NCBI RefSeq assembly: GCF_041242975.1
Contig: NZ_CP162488.1
Span: 4,578,001-4,642,000 of the forward strand
Reading direction: 5' to 3'
Source of the DNA: Xanthomonas sp. DAR 35659
Lineage (GTDB): Bacteria; Pseudomonadota; Gammaproteobacteria; Xanthomonadales; Xanthomonadaceae
Length of the DNA: 64,000 bases
Shown here: positions 8,869 to 17,208 of the stretch, in pieces
Layout of the letters: each line of letters opens with the position of its first letter
Position numbering within the stretch: position 1 is the stretch's first letter
Position numbers and translations under genes: made by a program
Notes under the pieces: model-generated
What the model saw: only the letters and a program-made list of their open reading frames with translations
The model's database searches: none
Told to the model about the DNA's origin: nothing

Positions 8869-10578
8869 TCAGGAAGGCAAAACAAAAATCCCCTGCTTGT
8901 CGTAATCCTCATGGCGCAAGGCAACACCTGGGGAACGCGTCGTCCCGGCAAAATAGCCTTCATGCTCGGCACAGAGCACAAAAAGCCGCTCGATCACATG
9001 CGCGAGCGTAGCATCGCGTTGCCCCGCCTCGGGATCGAACTCGCTCAACCCGATGTTGCGCGCGCGGAGCGCACGCAACGCGGCGGGCCGAAACCAGAAC
9101 ATGGTGCCGGCGAAGAACCCAAGACGTATGCGCGCATCGTCGACCCCCATCTCGGCGCCGAGGACACGCAAGCGCTCCTCGTTGCCTCCCCAGAAACGTG
9201 CGTTGCTCAGGTAAGCCGACTCCGGACCGACAATACCGCATGCAGGATGCTCATCAAAGGCCCGAAGGATCCTCAGGACCTCGAACGACGAGCCCAGCAG
9301 GGACTTCATCAGTTCGTCGCGCCATTGGCCGCCGCCATCGTGGTACACGCTCTTCTTCGAATGAATCTTGCAGACCGCGTCGTAGCGGTCGAGCAAGCCG
9401 GTGTTGAGCAGGCTGATGAAGGGCCCGACGTCGCGCCCGATGTTGGGATGAATGAATACCCGGACCCGGACCTTGTGCTCCTGGAAGTATCGAATCGCGA
9501 TGCGGCGATCGGCAATCGACTTGACCGAAACGAAGACATCGTGATCGACAATCACGTTACGCATGTAGGCGTAAATCGAATCAATCAGATCGACATGGAA
9601 AAGATGCAGGACGATCGCAAAGCGAGCGCCCAACTCCTCGGCATCAATCGCCGCGACCCCATAGCGATCCAGTTCGTCCGGCGTGGGCGCATCACACTCG
9701 CCCGTGACGATCGGCATCACGCTCTTGCGGGTCTGGCGCATCCGCGCGATCTCACGCTCGACCATCGCACGCGCTGCGTCGTCTGTGATCAGGCGTGCCA
9801 GTTCGACATCGAGCACGCCATTGGGATCATCACGCAACACTTCGCTCTTGATGAAGCCGAAACGGCGATACAACTCATCCCAGAGATAGTGAGCCGGATT
9901 GGCATGCAGCACTCCCTGCTTGCTCGGCGCCGCGATCAGAGCATTGACTCCGTCTCGCAATCGCTTGCGCTTCAACCTGACCGCCACGGTCCGTCTTGCC
10001 GCGTCATCGGGCTGGAACGCCACCGCGATCCTCGCCCCGTGCGAAAGCAACCATTGGGTCAAGCCGACCTCATAGGAAAGGATGATTTCCCACTTGTCGT
10101 CCAATACCCTGACGTTCCTCCAGAAACGGTCGAAGTAATGACTGAAGAAAGCGCTCTTGCGGAATACCAGGAAATAGGACTGTAGGTGCCGACTTACCTG
10201 CAAGGACTCGGTCATTCCCCAGACATCGCATTCGACATCGCGCATCTGCGCGAATGCCTTGCCGATGCCGCCCCGATCGATGGTGACCACGCTATCGTTG
10301 GCGACGATCAGTTCGTCGTAAGAATACAGCGCCTCGATCGCGAAGATGCCGGTGCGGAACGAGTAGAAGTCGTAGCCGACGTTTTCGCGAATGATCACCG
10401 TGATTCGGTCATCCAGGCCCTCGGCCTGTTCGGGTGCCAGCCGAGTCGATACCAATACGATCCGCTCGGCGTGCAGCAGCAACTCATCGAGCAGCCGCCG
10501 GGCGGACTCGGTCAGCAGACCTTCGGCGTCGAAGTGGGCGAGGACCGCAACCCGACGCACCGCCATCATCGATTCCAT
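8869..10578 (-). CDS. Rhamnan synthesis protein F (RgpF) family protein
   Basis: A 569-residue protein. The N-terminal 60-100 residues carry the family motif NVGYDFYSFRTGI, followed by a nucleotide-sugar-like LIVANDSV segment. A second, related module appears from about residue 320, with NIGRDVGPFISLL and KIHSKKS. RgpF-type proteins were first described in rhamnose-glucose polysaccharide synthesis and are taken to be glycosyltransferases that extend polyrhamnose backbones. Two repeats of the fold suggest a bifunctional enzyme. It overlaps the WbsX-type gene by 13 bp, so the two are probably translated together. Its presence suggests that rhamnose or a related deoxysugar is part of the O-chain. 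Confidence 0.8.
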   Translation of the reverse strand: MESMMAVRRVAVLAHFDAEGLLTESARRLLDELLLHAERIVLVSTRLAPEQAEGLDDRITVIIRENVGYDFYSFRTGIFAIEALYSYDELIVANDSVVTIDRGGIGKAFAQMRDVECDVWGMTESLQVSRHLQSYFLVFRKSAFFSHYFDRFWRNVRVLDDKWEIILSYEVGLTQWLLSHGARIAVAFQPDDAARRTVAVRLKRKRLRDGVNALIAAPSKQGVLHANPAHYLWDELYRRFGFIKSEVLRDDPNGVLDVELARLITDDAARAMVEREIARMRQTRKSVMPIVTGECDAPTPDELDRYGVAAIDAEELGARFAIVLHLFHVDLIDSIYAYMRNVIVDHDVFVSVKSIADRRIAIRYFQEHKVRVRVFIHPNIGRDVGPFISLLNTGLLDRYDAVCKIHSKKSVYHDGGGQWRDELMKSLLGSSFEVLRILRAFDEHPACGIVGPESAYLSNARFWGGNEERLRVLGAEMGVDDARIRLGFFAGTMFWFRPAALRALRARNIGLSEFDPEAGQRDATLAHVIERLFVLCAEHEGYFAGTTRSPGVALRHEDYDKQGIFVLPS

Positions 10579-11879
10579 ATCTGATAGACCTGGACAGCGG
10601 ACGCGCGCAGCCGCGGAAAGGGCAGGAGCATCCTTCCAATCAGGGATCGCAAGCGGGAACGCTTGACCACCGGGGCTGCCAGCGGCTTGGCCTGCCGCAG
10701 CTCCGCAGAAAGCAGAACCACTTCGTTGATGAGGCGGTCGCGGTCGTCCAATAGCGCTGCGGCGCGTTCGCCACCAAGAGCGCGAAGCAGCCTGCCGTCG
10801 TTGAGGAGATCATCCGGATCGGCACGGGCTCCTGTCACCGCGGCATGCGTCGCCTCAAGGTAGGCCAGACCGTGCTTCAGATCGGGCTCGAGATGACAAC
10901 CCTCCCCCCATTCGTTCCAAGCATTGATGAAGATCAGCTGGTCTTCGGGTGCGTTGTTGACCCGCGTGTAATCGACCAACTGGCGTAGCCAGTATTGGTA
11001 GATCGACGGAGAGGAGTCCACCAGGATGTGCGACGTATGCTGGCGCCTGGCGGTGTTGTCCCATGAAGGGACGATGCCGCGGTACCAGCGGAAGTCAGGT
11101 TTTTCGCGGCTGATGGATTGCGCGACGACCTTGCGATAGTCGGCCATGCCACCCCGGAATTCCGGGTTGAGCATGTCGATATGGTGGGTCACCCGATTTT
11201 CCGAACCAAGGAAGGTGTGCGGCGGGAACTCGACAGCGGCGTCGAAACCCCAGTCGCGCGGGTCCACGATGCCGTAGAACTGTACGGCGACCAGATGGAT
11301 TTCGCCGATACCGTTCTCCCGCGCGACGTCGCGCCAGCGTTCGGCCGTCTGCTTCGAGTCCGGGAACAGGTCCGCACGGTACACGAGCAGCATCGGCTTG
11401 CCATCCACCCGGATCGCCCGTCGGTCGCTCAGCAGCGGCAGGATATCTTCAAGGAACCGACGGTCTTGATCCTCGCCGTGCTTCTGTTCCAGCAGGACGT
11501 CCTTCTCCATGCCATCCCAGGTCCGCGTCCAATTCTCGTTCGCCCAACAGATGCAGAACGGGAACTCGATATCGCTCTTCAGATAGTTGTCGAGCGGCAG
11601 TTCGAGGATGCGGCGGCCATCGAACCAGTAGTAGTAGAAGCAAAACCCGTGGACGCCATACAGGGCAGCGAGTTCAGCCTGGGCCCGCATGTTTTCGACC
11701 AGGCGCAGATCGTAGAACCCGAGTTCACGAGGCACATGCGGCTGATAATGGCCAACGAAGTTCGGCCGCCCCTTTGCCACATTGGTCCACTCCGTGAACC
11801 CCGGCCCCCACCATTCGGAGTTCTCCGCAACCGGATGGTACTGCGGCAAATAAAAGGCAATTGGCTTTACAGTCGACAT
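10566..11879 (-). CDS. WbsX-type (GH99-like domain) glycan-active protein
   Basis: A 437-residue protein beginning with the highly conserved IAFYLPQYHPVAENSEWWG segment and GFTEWTNVAKGRP. Further on it has FCFYYYWFDGRR, CWANENWTRTWDG and FINAWNEWGEGCHLEPD, the signature blocks of the WbsX/glycoside hydrolase 99-like family. Members occur in O-antigen loci and are annotated as glycosyltransferases although the fold resembles endo-alpha-mannosidases. The ATG at 11879 is chosen because TGGA lies about seven bases upstream; ATG 11885 in the same frame has no room for a ribosome binding site. Confidence 0.8.
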   Translation of the reverse strand: MSTVKPIAFYLPQYHPVAENSEWWGPGFTEWTNVAKGRPNFVGHYQPHVPRELGFYDLRLVENMRAQAELAALYGVHGFCFYYYWFDGRRILELPLDNYLKSDIEFPFCICWANENWTRTWDGMEKDVLLEQKHGEDQDRRFLEDILPLLSDRRAIRVDGKPMLLVYRADLFPDSKQTAERWRDVARENGIGEIHLVAVQFYGIVDPRDWGFDAAVEFPPHTFLGSENRVTHHIDMLNPEFRGGMADYRKVVAQSISREKPDFRWYRGIVPSWDNTARRQHTSHILVDSSPSIYQYWLRQLVDYTRVNNAPEDQLIFINAWNEWGEGCHLEPDLKHGLAYLEATHAAVTGARADPDDLLNDGRLLRALGGERAAALLDDRDRLINEVVLLSAELRQAKPLAAPVVKRSRLRSLIGRMLLPFPRLRASAVQVYQIWNR

Positions 11880-12048
11880 TGTCATTCCAGAAAATTCGGG
11901 CAGATCCCATTTACCAGGACATCTGCGAGGCCTGAAGGCAGAGAGTCGTCCCCACGACCCCGCGGCTAATCGTACACGGCCCAGCGTGCCGGGCCTCGCT
12001 CAAAGCAGATGCCGAGTAGGTCGCCGGCTTGGCTAGCCGCCGATACGC

Positions 12049-13119
12049 TCAGCGGCCAATCAAACGGCGCCACCACCTTCGCGGCAGCAACAACTGATCC
12101 AGCTTCTGCTCGTTACCCTCCAAACGCGGAACCACAACGGCCATCACTTCGCTTAGCGCCTGTGCACGCTCCTCGACAATGGTGCGCCGCAGCTCAGCGG
12201 ACGATACCGCGTCCTGCGAGAGCTGCTGTACCCGCAGCTCGAGTTGCTGGGCATGGTCCTGCTGCTGCAGCAGTTCCTGCTGCTGTTGCTGCAGCAGTGC
12301 CTGCTGCTGCTGCACCTGCTGCTGCAACTGCTGGGCATGCTCCTGTTGCGCTTGCTCCCGCTGGGCAAGGTCAACCACCTGACCGCGCGCGTCGGCAAGA
12401 CCTGCATAGACGCGCTCGATCTCCTCCATGTTTTTGACGTTGCGACCGAACGCGTCGAACAACCGATTGATCAATGCGAATCCACCGGAGGCCGCCGCTT
12501 CAGCCAGCTTCAACAGCGCAGGATCGCGTTGCTCCCCCACCAACAGCACGCCCAGTCCATGCGTGTGAGTGAACTCGAACGCGGGATACTGCCGGCTGAT
12601 TTCGGCCCAGTACTGCCAGACACCGAAGCCACGCTCGCGCACGCACGTGTCGTGGAACAGCACCACGCCGCGACCGGAAAGTTTCGGCAGCCACGTTTCG
12701 AAATCTTCCCGGACGGCCTCATACGTGTGCAGGCCATCGATGTGCAACAGGTCGACTGAGCCGTCGGCGAAGTACTCCAATGCCTGACTGAACCGCATGC
12801 GCAGCATTTCAGAGATGCCGGCATAGTGACGCTGCTGATACTCGCGCAATTCGTTATAGATGTCATCGCCGTAAAAGCCAGCGTGCTCGTCGCCCTCCCA
12901 ACTATCCACCGCGAACACGCGCGAGGTCAGTTGCTGCTCCTCGACCGCCTGGCAAAAGGCCAGGAAAGACGCGCCGCGATGCGTACCCAGCTCCACGATC
13001 GACTGCGGGCGAAGCTGCTCGACCAGCCACGATGCGAACGGAACATGCCCCAACCAGGCGCTGAAGGGCACCGATCGCGGGGCGATCAACATGCTGGGAG
13101 ACAACGGAATATCGATCAT
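12049..13119 (-). CDS. Class I methyltransferase with Gln-rich C-terminal coiled coil
   Basis: A 356-residue two-part protein. Residues about 15-215 form a Methyltransf_24/CmcI-like domain: IVELGTHRGASFLAFCQ is motif I, FAVDSWEGD the acidic strand, and VDLLHIDGLHTYEAVREDF, then GVVLFHDTCVRE, the metal/substrate region. Residues about 235-330 are a long heptad-like region dominated by Gln, Leu and Glu, strongly predicted by eye to be a coiled coil. The last residues (RRWWRRLIGR) are basic and aromatic, suited to membrane contact. The layout recalls WbdD-like O-antigen terminators, where a coiled coil sets chain length, but no kinase domain is seen. It overlaps the acetyltransferase gene by ATGA at 13116. 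Confidence 0.75.
   Translation of the reverse strand: MIDIPLSPSMLIAPRSVPFSAWLGHVPFASWLVEQLRPQSIVELGTHRGASFLAFCQAVEEQQLTSRVFAVDSWEGDEHAGFYGDDIYNELREYQQRHYAGISEMLRMRFSQALEYFADGSVDLLHIDGLHTYEAVREDFETWLPKLSGRGVVLFHDTCVRERGFGVWQYWAEISRQYPAFEFTHTHGLGVLLVGEQRDPALLKLAEAAASGGFALINRLFDAFGRNVKNMEEIERVYAGLADARGQVVDLAQREQAQQEHAQQLQQQVQQQQALLQQQQQELLQQQDHAQQLELRVQQLSQDAVSSAELRRTIVEERAQALSEVMAVVVPRLEGNEQKLDQLLLPRRWWRRLIGR
12240..12350 (-). repeat. CTG/CAG triplet-rich tract in the coiled-coil coding region
   Basis: About 110 bp composed mostly of CTG and CAG triplets with interruptions, encoding the run of Gln and Leu residues in the methyltransferase coiled coil. Several uninterrupted stretches of three to four triplets occur. 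In-frame slippage here would lengthen or shorten the helix in steps of one residue without disrupting the gene. Confidence 0.7.
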
Positions 13120-13754
13120 GGAGAAATCTGATGCTTAGAGGAAGAAATGGAGTCGTCATCGCGCGATGCCGCTGCAATGAAGGCAGCGATGTCGCCGGAG
13201 CACAGCAGGGATTCGAAGGAACGGATCTTCTCGATCGGCCAGCGCCACCAACGGATCTCCAACAGTCGCGCGACGACCTGCTCGTCGAACCGCATGCGCA
13301 CCACGCGCGCGGGGTTGCCGGCGACAATTGCGTAAGGCGGTACATCCTTGCTGACGACCGCGCCAGCGCCGATGCATGCGCCGTCGCCTACAGTGACACC
13401 GGACAACACCATGGCGCCATGGCCGATCCAGACGTCATTACCGACGAACGTGCGGCCCTTCGTGTGCGGAAGCCCGTCTTGCCCGGCACCCGGGGAGTTA
13501 AATGCAATCCGCAGCGGATAGGTGGTAACCCAGTCCGGGCGATGTTCGCCCCCACCGAAGATGATCACGCCGTCGGCGATCGAACAGAACGCGCCAATAT
13601 CGATCCGCTCGCCTTCGCTCCACACTTTGAACTGCGGATTGCCGTAGGTGAAGCGGCCCACGGATATACGCGGATCGCTCGACACCAATGGCGGGATGAA
13701 TCCGTGCCGTTCTGTCACCGACAGCGCCGAGACGGCGTGCTCATTGCCTGACAC
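13116..13754 (-). CDS. CatB/Vat-type hexapeptide-repeat acetyltransferase
   Basis: A 212-residue left-handed beta-helix protein. The conserved segment NDVWIGHGAMVLSGVTVGDG followed by IGAGAVVSKDVPPYAIVAGNPA is diagnostic of the xenobiotic/sugar O-acetyltransferase family. The catalytic His lies in the loop around FGGGEHRPDWVTTYP. In this cluster it most likely O-acetylates an O-antigen sugar, which fits with the esterase at 4787. It appears to start at GTG 13754 with GGAG nine bases upstream, overlapping the wzt stop by 14 bp. Its own stop overlaps the next ATG. Confidence 0.8.
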   Translation of the reverse strand: MSGNEHAVSALSVTERHGFIPPLVSSDPRISVGRFTYGNPQFKVWSEGERIDIGAFCSIADGVIIFGGGEHRPDWVTTYPLRIAFNSPGAGQDGLPHTKGRTFVGNDVWIGHGAMVLSGVTVGDGACIGAGAVVSKDVPPYAIVAGNPARVVRMRFDEQVVARLLEIRWWRWPIEKIRSFESLLCSGDIAAFIAAASRDDDSISSSKHQISP

Positions 13755-15105
13755 TCGTGCGCTCCATCTTCACTTCATCGAAAGGAATCCCGACCAGCCC
13801 ATAGCGCAGACGGGGCGATGCGACCCGGATCAGCACCGCGTCATGCAACCAGGCGTGCTGCGTATTGGCGTAAGGATCTCCATCGGCGATGGAGACTGTC
13901 ATGGAGTACTCGCCGTTAGGCAAAAGCGGCAGGGTAAAACGGAAGGACGCTTCCAGGCCGGTATCGGCCTCCACCTGGATCGGCGGCTGCACATAGGTAT
14001 AGGTGTGTTCGCCGAACAACGACTGGCCAAGCCGGTCCTTGACGAAGAAGCCGATCAGCGGACTCTGCATCGGCTCGTGAGCGGTGGCGCGGATCTTCAG
14101 CACCACGTCTTCGCCACCGGCGAAGGTGGTGAAGGGTTCGCCCTGGTCGTTGCACAGCGTCACCGAATCGATGCTCGCCACGCCAGACTGCCAGCCTCCA
14201 GAGTTGGCTACGTTATCGAAGAGTTCGACCTTCAGATCCTTCTCTACGCGAGCCAGCGACGCCGTCTTCGGCTCGGCCTTGCCGGCCTGCCGCGACCGCA
14301 GCTTGACCGTATCGCCATAGACCTCCTGGGAGCAGTACTCGATGTAGGCGTTGCATGTCTCCTGTGCGGTGCCATGCATCCGCATCTCGCCCCGATCGAG
14401 CCACACCGCGCTCTGACAGAAATTCAGCACCGAGGACGTGTCGTGGCTGACGAACAGAAGTGTGCCGTTCTCGCGGAATTTGCGCAGGAAGCGCATGCAC
14501 TTCTGCACGAAGATGGCATCCCCCACCGCCAGCGCTTCGTCGATCACCAGGATGTCGGCATCGACGTGGGCGATCACTGCGAACGCAAGCCGCACATACA
14601 TGCCGCTGGAATAGGTCTTGACCGGCTGTTCAAGGAAGTCGCCGATATCGGCAAATGCCACGATGTCGTCGTACTTTCGATCGACCTCCTCCTTCGACAG
14701 GCCGAGGATCGAGGCGCTCATGTAGACGTTCTCGCGGCCGGTGAACTCGGGATTGAAGCCCGCGCCCAGTTCCAGCAACGCCGCGACGCGGCCACGCACG
14801 GAAACCTCCCCGCTGGTCGGCTGTAGCGTACCGCAGATGATCTGCAGCAAGGTGGACTTGCCCGAACCGTTACGCCCGATGATGCCCACCGTGTCGCCGC
14901 GGCGCACTTCGAAGTTGACGCCCTTCAACGCCCAGAATTCGCGATGGTAGTTGCGGCCGGGCTTGCGCAGGAAACGTGACAGGCGCGGCAGGATGGCCTG
15001 CTTGAGCCGATCCTGCGGCTGCGAATAGACCTGGTAGCACTTGGTGACATCCGATACGCGGATGGCAAGCTCTGCCTGGTCTTGCGCCGGGTGCTTAGAT
15101 GACAT
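13741..15105 (-). CDS. wzt: O-antigen ABC transporter ATP-binding protein Wzt with C-terminal domain
   Basis: A 454-residue protein. Residues about 15-270 are an ABC ATPase: Walker A GRNGSGKST, signature YSSGMYVRLAF, Walker B ILVIDEALAVGD and switch His in FVSHD. A further 180 residues form a predicted beta-sandwich, as in Wzt proteins that recognise a modified non-reducing end of the O-chain before export. It energises transport of undecaprenyl-linked polysaccharide through Wzm. The ATG at 15105 overlaps the end of wzm; the alternative TTG at 15111 is less likely. The neighbouring methyltransferases could supply the terminal mark that the C-terminal domain reads. Confidence 0.9.
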   Translation of the reverse strand: MSSKHPAQDQAELAIRVSDVTKCYQVYSQPQDRLKQAILPRLSRFLRKPGRNYHREFWALKGVNFEVRRGDTVGIIGRNGSGKSTLLQIICGTLQPTSGEVSVRGRVAALLELGAGFNPEFTGRENVYMSASILGLSKEEVDRKYDDIVAFADIGDFLEQPVKTYSSGMYVRLAFAVIAHVDADILVIDEALAVGDAIFVQKCMRFLRKFRENGTLLFVSHDTSSVLNFCQSAVWLDRGEMRMHGTAQETCNAYIEYCSQEVYGDTVKLRSRQAGKAEPKTASLARVEKDLKVELFDNVANSGGWQSGVASIDSVTLCNDQGEPFTTFAGGEDVVLKIRATAHEPMQSPLIGFFVKDRLGQSLFGEHTYTYVQPPIQVEADTGLEASFRFTLPLLPNGEYSMTVSIADGDPYANTQHAWLHDAVLIRVASPRLRYGLVGIPFDEVKMERTSVRQ

Positions 15106-15934
15106 CGGCAAATCCTCGGCGCATCTTCTGGAAGCACGCGTAGCCGATCCACGCGACGAACGCGGCGAAGACGGTGTACTTACCCAACCCGATGAAATCG
15201 GGCGCCTTGGCCCAGATCAGCACGTCGCGCGATTCCTCGATGATGAAGGTAAGAGGATTGAGATAGATCCACCTGCGGAGGCCCTCGGGCAGCGACGTGA
15301 CAGGGTAGAAAACCGGCGCCAGGAACAGCAGGATCGTGGTCAGGATGCCGGTCATCTGCCCGATGTCGCGCACGAATACGCCCAATGCCGACAGCAGCCA
15401 GGCCAGGCCCATGGTCAGCAGCACCAGCGGGAGCAGCACCAGCGGGAGGTATACGACGGTCAGCGGCAGGACACCGCGAATGAGCAACTGCGCAAGCAGC
15501 AATACCGCCAGCGATACCAGTGCATGGAATAGCGCCGCCCCCATTGCCACCCAGGGCAGCGTCTCCAACGGAAACACGACGCGCTTGACGTAGCTCGCGT
15601 TGCCAACGATCAGGCTGGGCGCGCGGTTGACGCATTCGGCGAAGATGCCATGCACCAGAATGCCGACGAACAGAATGATGGCGAAATCGCCCTTGTTCGC
15701 TGTTTCAACGCCCCAGCGCGCATTGAAGACCACAGAGAACACGAACGTGTAGACGGCCAGCATCAGCAGCGGATTGAAGAACGACCACGCCAGGCCCATC
15801 AACGAGCCGCGATAGCGACTGATGACCTCGCGCTTGGCCAATTGATAGATAAGGGCGCGATTGCTGACGAAGCTACGGATCATCGCCATCGGCGAACCGG
15901 AGGCAGCGACGGAGGACGAGATCATCTGGTTCAT
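15095..15934 (-). CDS. wzm: O-antigen ABC transporter permease Wzm
   Basis: A 279-residue ABC-2-type permease with about six membrane helices after a cytosolic N-terminus, with the family patterns YQLAKREVISRYRGSLMGLAW near residue 30 and NPLTFIIEESRDVLIW near residue 235. Wzm forms the membrane channel that moves complete O-antigen chains to the periplasm, powered by Wzt. Its start codon overlaps the stop of metB (ATGA at 15931-15934), so it can be read from the metB transcript by reinitiation. No clear separate promoter was seen just upstream. Confidence 0.9.
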   Translation of the reverse strand: MNQMISSSVAASGSPMAMIRSFVSNRALIYQLAKREVISRYRGSLMGLAWSFFNPLLMLAVYTFVFSVVFNARWGVETANKGDFAIILFVGILVHGIFAECVNRAPSLIVGNASYVKRVVFPLETLPWVAMGAALFHALVSLAVLLLAQLLIRGVLPLTVVYLPLVLLPLVLLTMGLAWLLSALGVFVRDIGQMTGILTTILLFLAPVFYPVTSLPEGLRRWIYLNPLTFIIEESRDVLIWAKAPDFIGLGKYTVFAAFVAWIGYACFQKMRRGFADVI

Positions 15935-17127
15935 GCGGAAGCGACAGCCAGCGCCAGGTCCAGATCCCTCCGCAAATCCCCCACATCCTCCACCCCGACG
16001 CTCAACCGCACCAACCCATCGCTGATGCCCAGCTGCGCGCGACGCTCCACCGGGATCGAGGCGTGGGTCATCACCGCCGGATGGTTGACCAGGCTTTCCA
16101 CGCCGCCCAGCGATTCGGCCAGGGTGAACAGTTCGGTCTTTTCGCAGAAGCGCTTGGCCGCGTCGAAGCCGCCCTTGAGCACGATCGAGACGATGCCGCC
16201 GAAGCCGGACATCTGCCGCTGCGCCAGCGCGTGTTGCGGGTGCGAGACCAGGCCGGGGTAGATCACCTTCTCGATCGCCGGATGGGTGTCCAGCCACTGC
16301 GCCAGCGCCAGGGCGTTCTCGCAATGCGCGCGCATGCGCAGCGGCAAGGTCTTCAGGCCGCGCAGCGCCAGGAAGCTGTCGAACGGACCCTGCACGCCAC
16401 CCACGGAGTTCTGCAGGAACGCCAGTTGCTCGGCGAGTTCGGCGTTGTGGCCGACCACGGCGATGCCGCCGACCATGTCGGAATGGCCGTTGAGGTATTT
16501 GGTCGCCGAGTGCACGACGATGTCCGCGCCCAGCGCGAGCGGGCGCTGCAGCATCGGCGAGGCGAAGGTGTTGTCCACCACCACCAGCAGGCCGTGCTGG
16601 CGCGCGATCGCGGCGATCGCGGCGATGTCCACGATCTTCAACATCGGGTTGGTGGGGGTTTCGATCCACACCATCCGGGTCTTGGGCGTGATCGCCGCTT
16701 CGAACGCGGCCGGATCGGTCAGGTCGACGAAGCTGAATTCCAGCGCGGCCGTGCGCTTGCGCACGCGCTCGAACAGGCGGTAGCTGCCGCCATACAGGTC
16801 GTCCATCGCCACCACGTGGCTGCCGCTGTCCAGCAACTCCATCACCGTGGAGGTGGCGGCCATGCCGGAGGCGAAGGCGAAACCGCGCGAGCCGCCTTCC
16901 AGCGCGGCCACGCAGCGCTCGTAGGCGAAGCGGGTCGGGTTGTGGGTGCGCGAGTACTCGAAGCCCTGGTGTTCGCCGGGGCTGGACTGGGCGTAGGTGG
17001 AGGTCGCATAGATCGGCGGCATCACCGCGCCCGTGGACGGGTCCGGATGCTGGCCGCCATGGATCGCCAGGGTCGCCAGCGACAGCGCAGGGCCGTCGCC
17101 ATGGGGGTTGGACGTGTGGTCCGTCAT
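15931..17127 (-). CDS. metB: Cystathionine gamma-synthase / trans-sulfuration PLP enzyme
   Basis: A 398-residue Cys/Met-metabolism PLP-dependent enzyme. The Lys that binds pyridoxal phosphate is in SATKYLNGHSD near residue 208; YSRTHNPTR (about 58), FASGMAA and VVVDNTFASP are the other family blocks. The reaction joins an activated homoserine with cysteine to make cystathionine for methionine synthesis; some homologues instead run as gamma-lyases, which cannot be excluded. The family and length match Xanthomonas MetB, whose gene marks one end of the LPS cluster in that genus. It lies 81 bp downstream of the CBS gene and is probably co-transcribed with it. Confidence 0.9.
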   Translation of the reverse strand: MTDHTSNPHGDGPALSLATLAIHGGQHPDPSTGAVMPPIYATSTYAQSSPGEHQGFEYSRTHNPTRFAYERCVAALEGGSRGFAFASGMAATSTVMELLDSGSHVVAMDDLYGGSYRLFERVRKRTAALEFSFVDLTDPAAFEAAITPKTRMVWIETPTNPMLKIVDIAAIAAIARQHGLLVVVDNTFASPMLQRPLALGADIVVHSATKYLNGHSDMVGGIAVVGHNAELAEQLAFLQNSVGGVQGPFDSFLALRGLKTLPLRMRAHCENALALAQWLDTHPAIEKVIYPGLVSHPQHALAQRQMSGFGGIVSIVLKGGFDAAKRFCEKTELFTLAESLGGVESLVNHPAVMTHASIPVERRAQLGISDGLVRLSVGVEDVGDLRRDLDLALAVASA

Positions 17128-17170
17128 GAGGGGTTCCCGGAGAAGGGGCGTGATTCTAGCAGCGAGGTCT

Positions 17171-17197
17171 GAACGGCCCCATGCACAGGGGCCGTTC
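17171..17197 (-). terminator. Hairpin between the CBS gene and metB
   Basis: A perfect 10-bp stem (GAACGGCCCC / GGGGCCGTTC) with a 7-base loop lies 12 bp after the CBS stop codon. No U-tract follows on the leftward strand, so it may act as a partial attenuator or an mRNA 3'-end stabiliser rather than a strong terminator. Confidence 0.5.
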
Positions 17198-17208
17198 CTG
17201 AACGGGCG

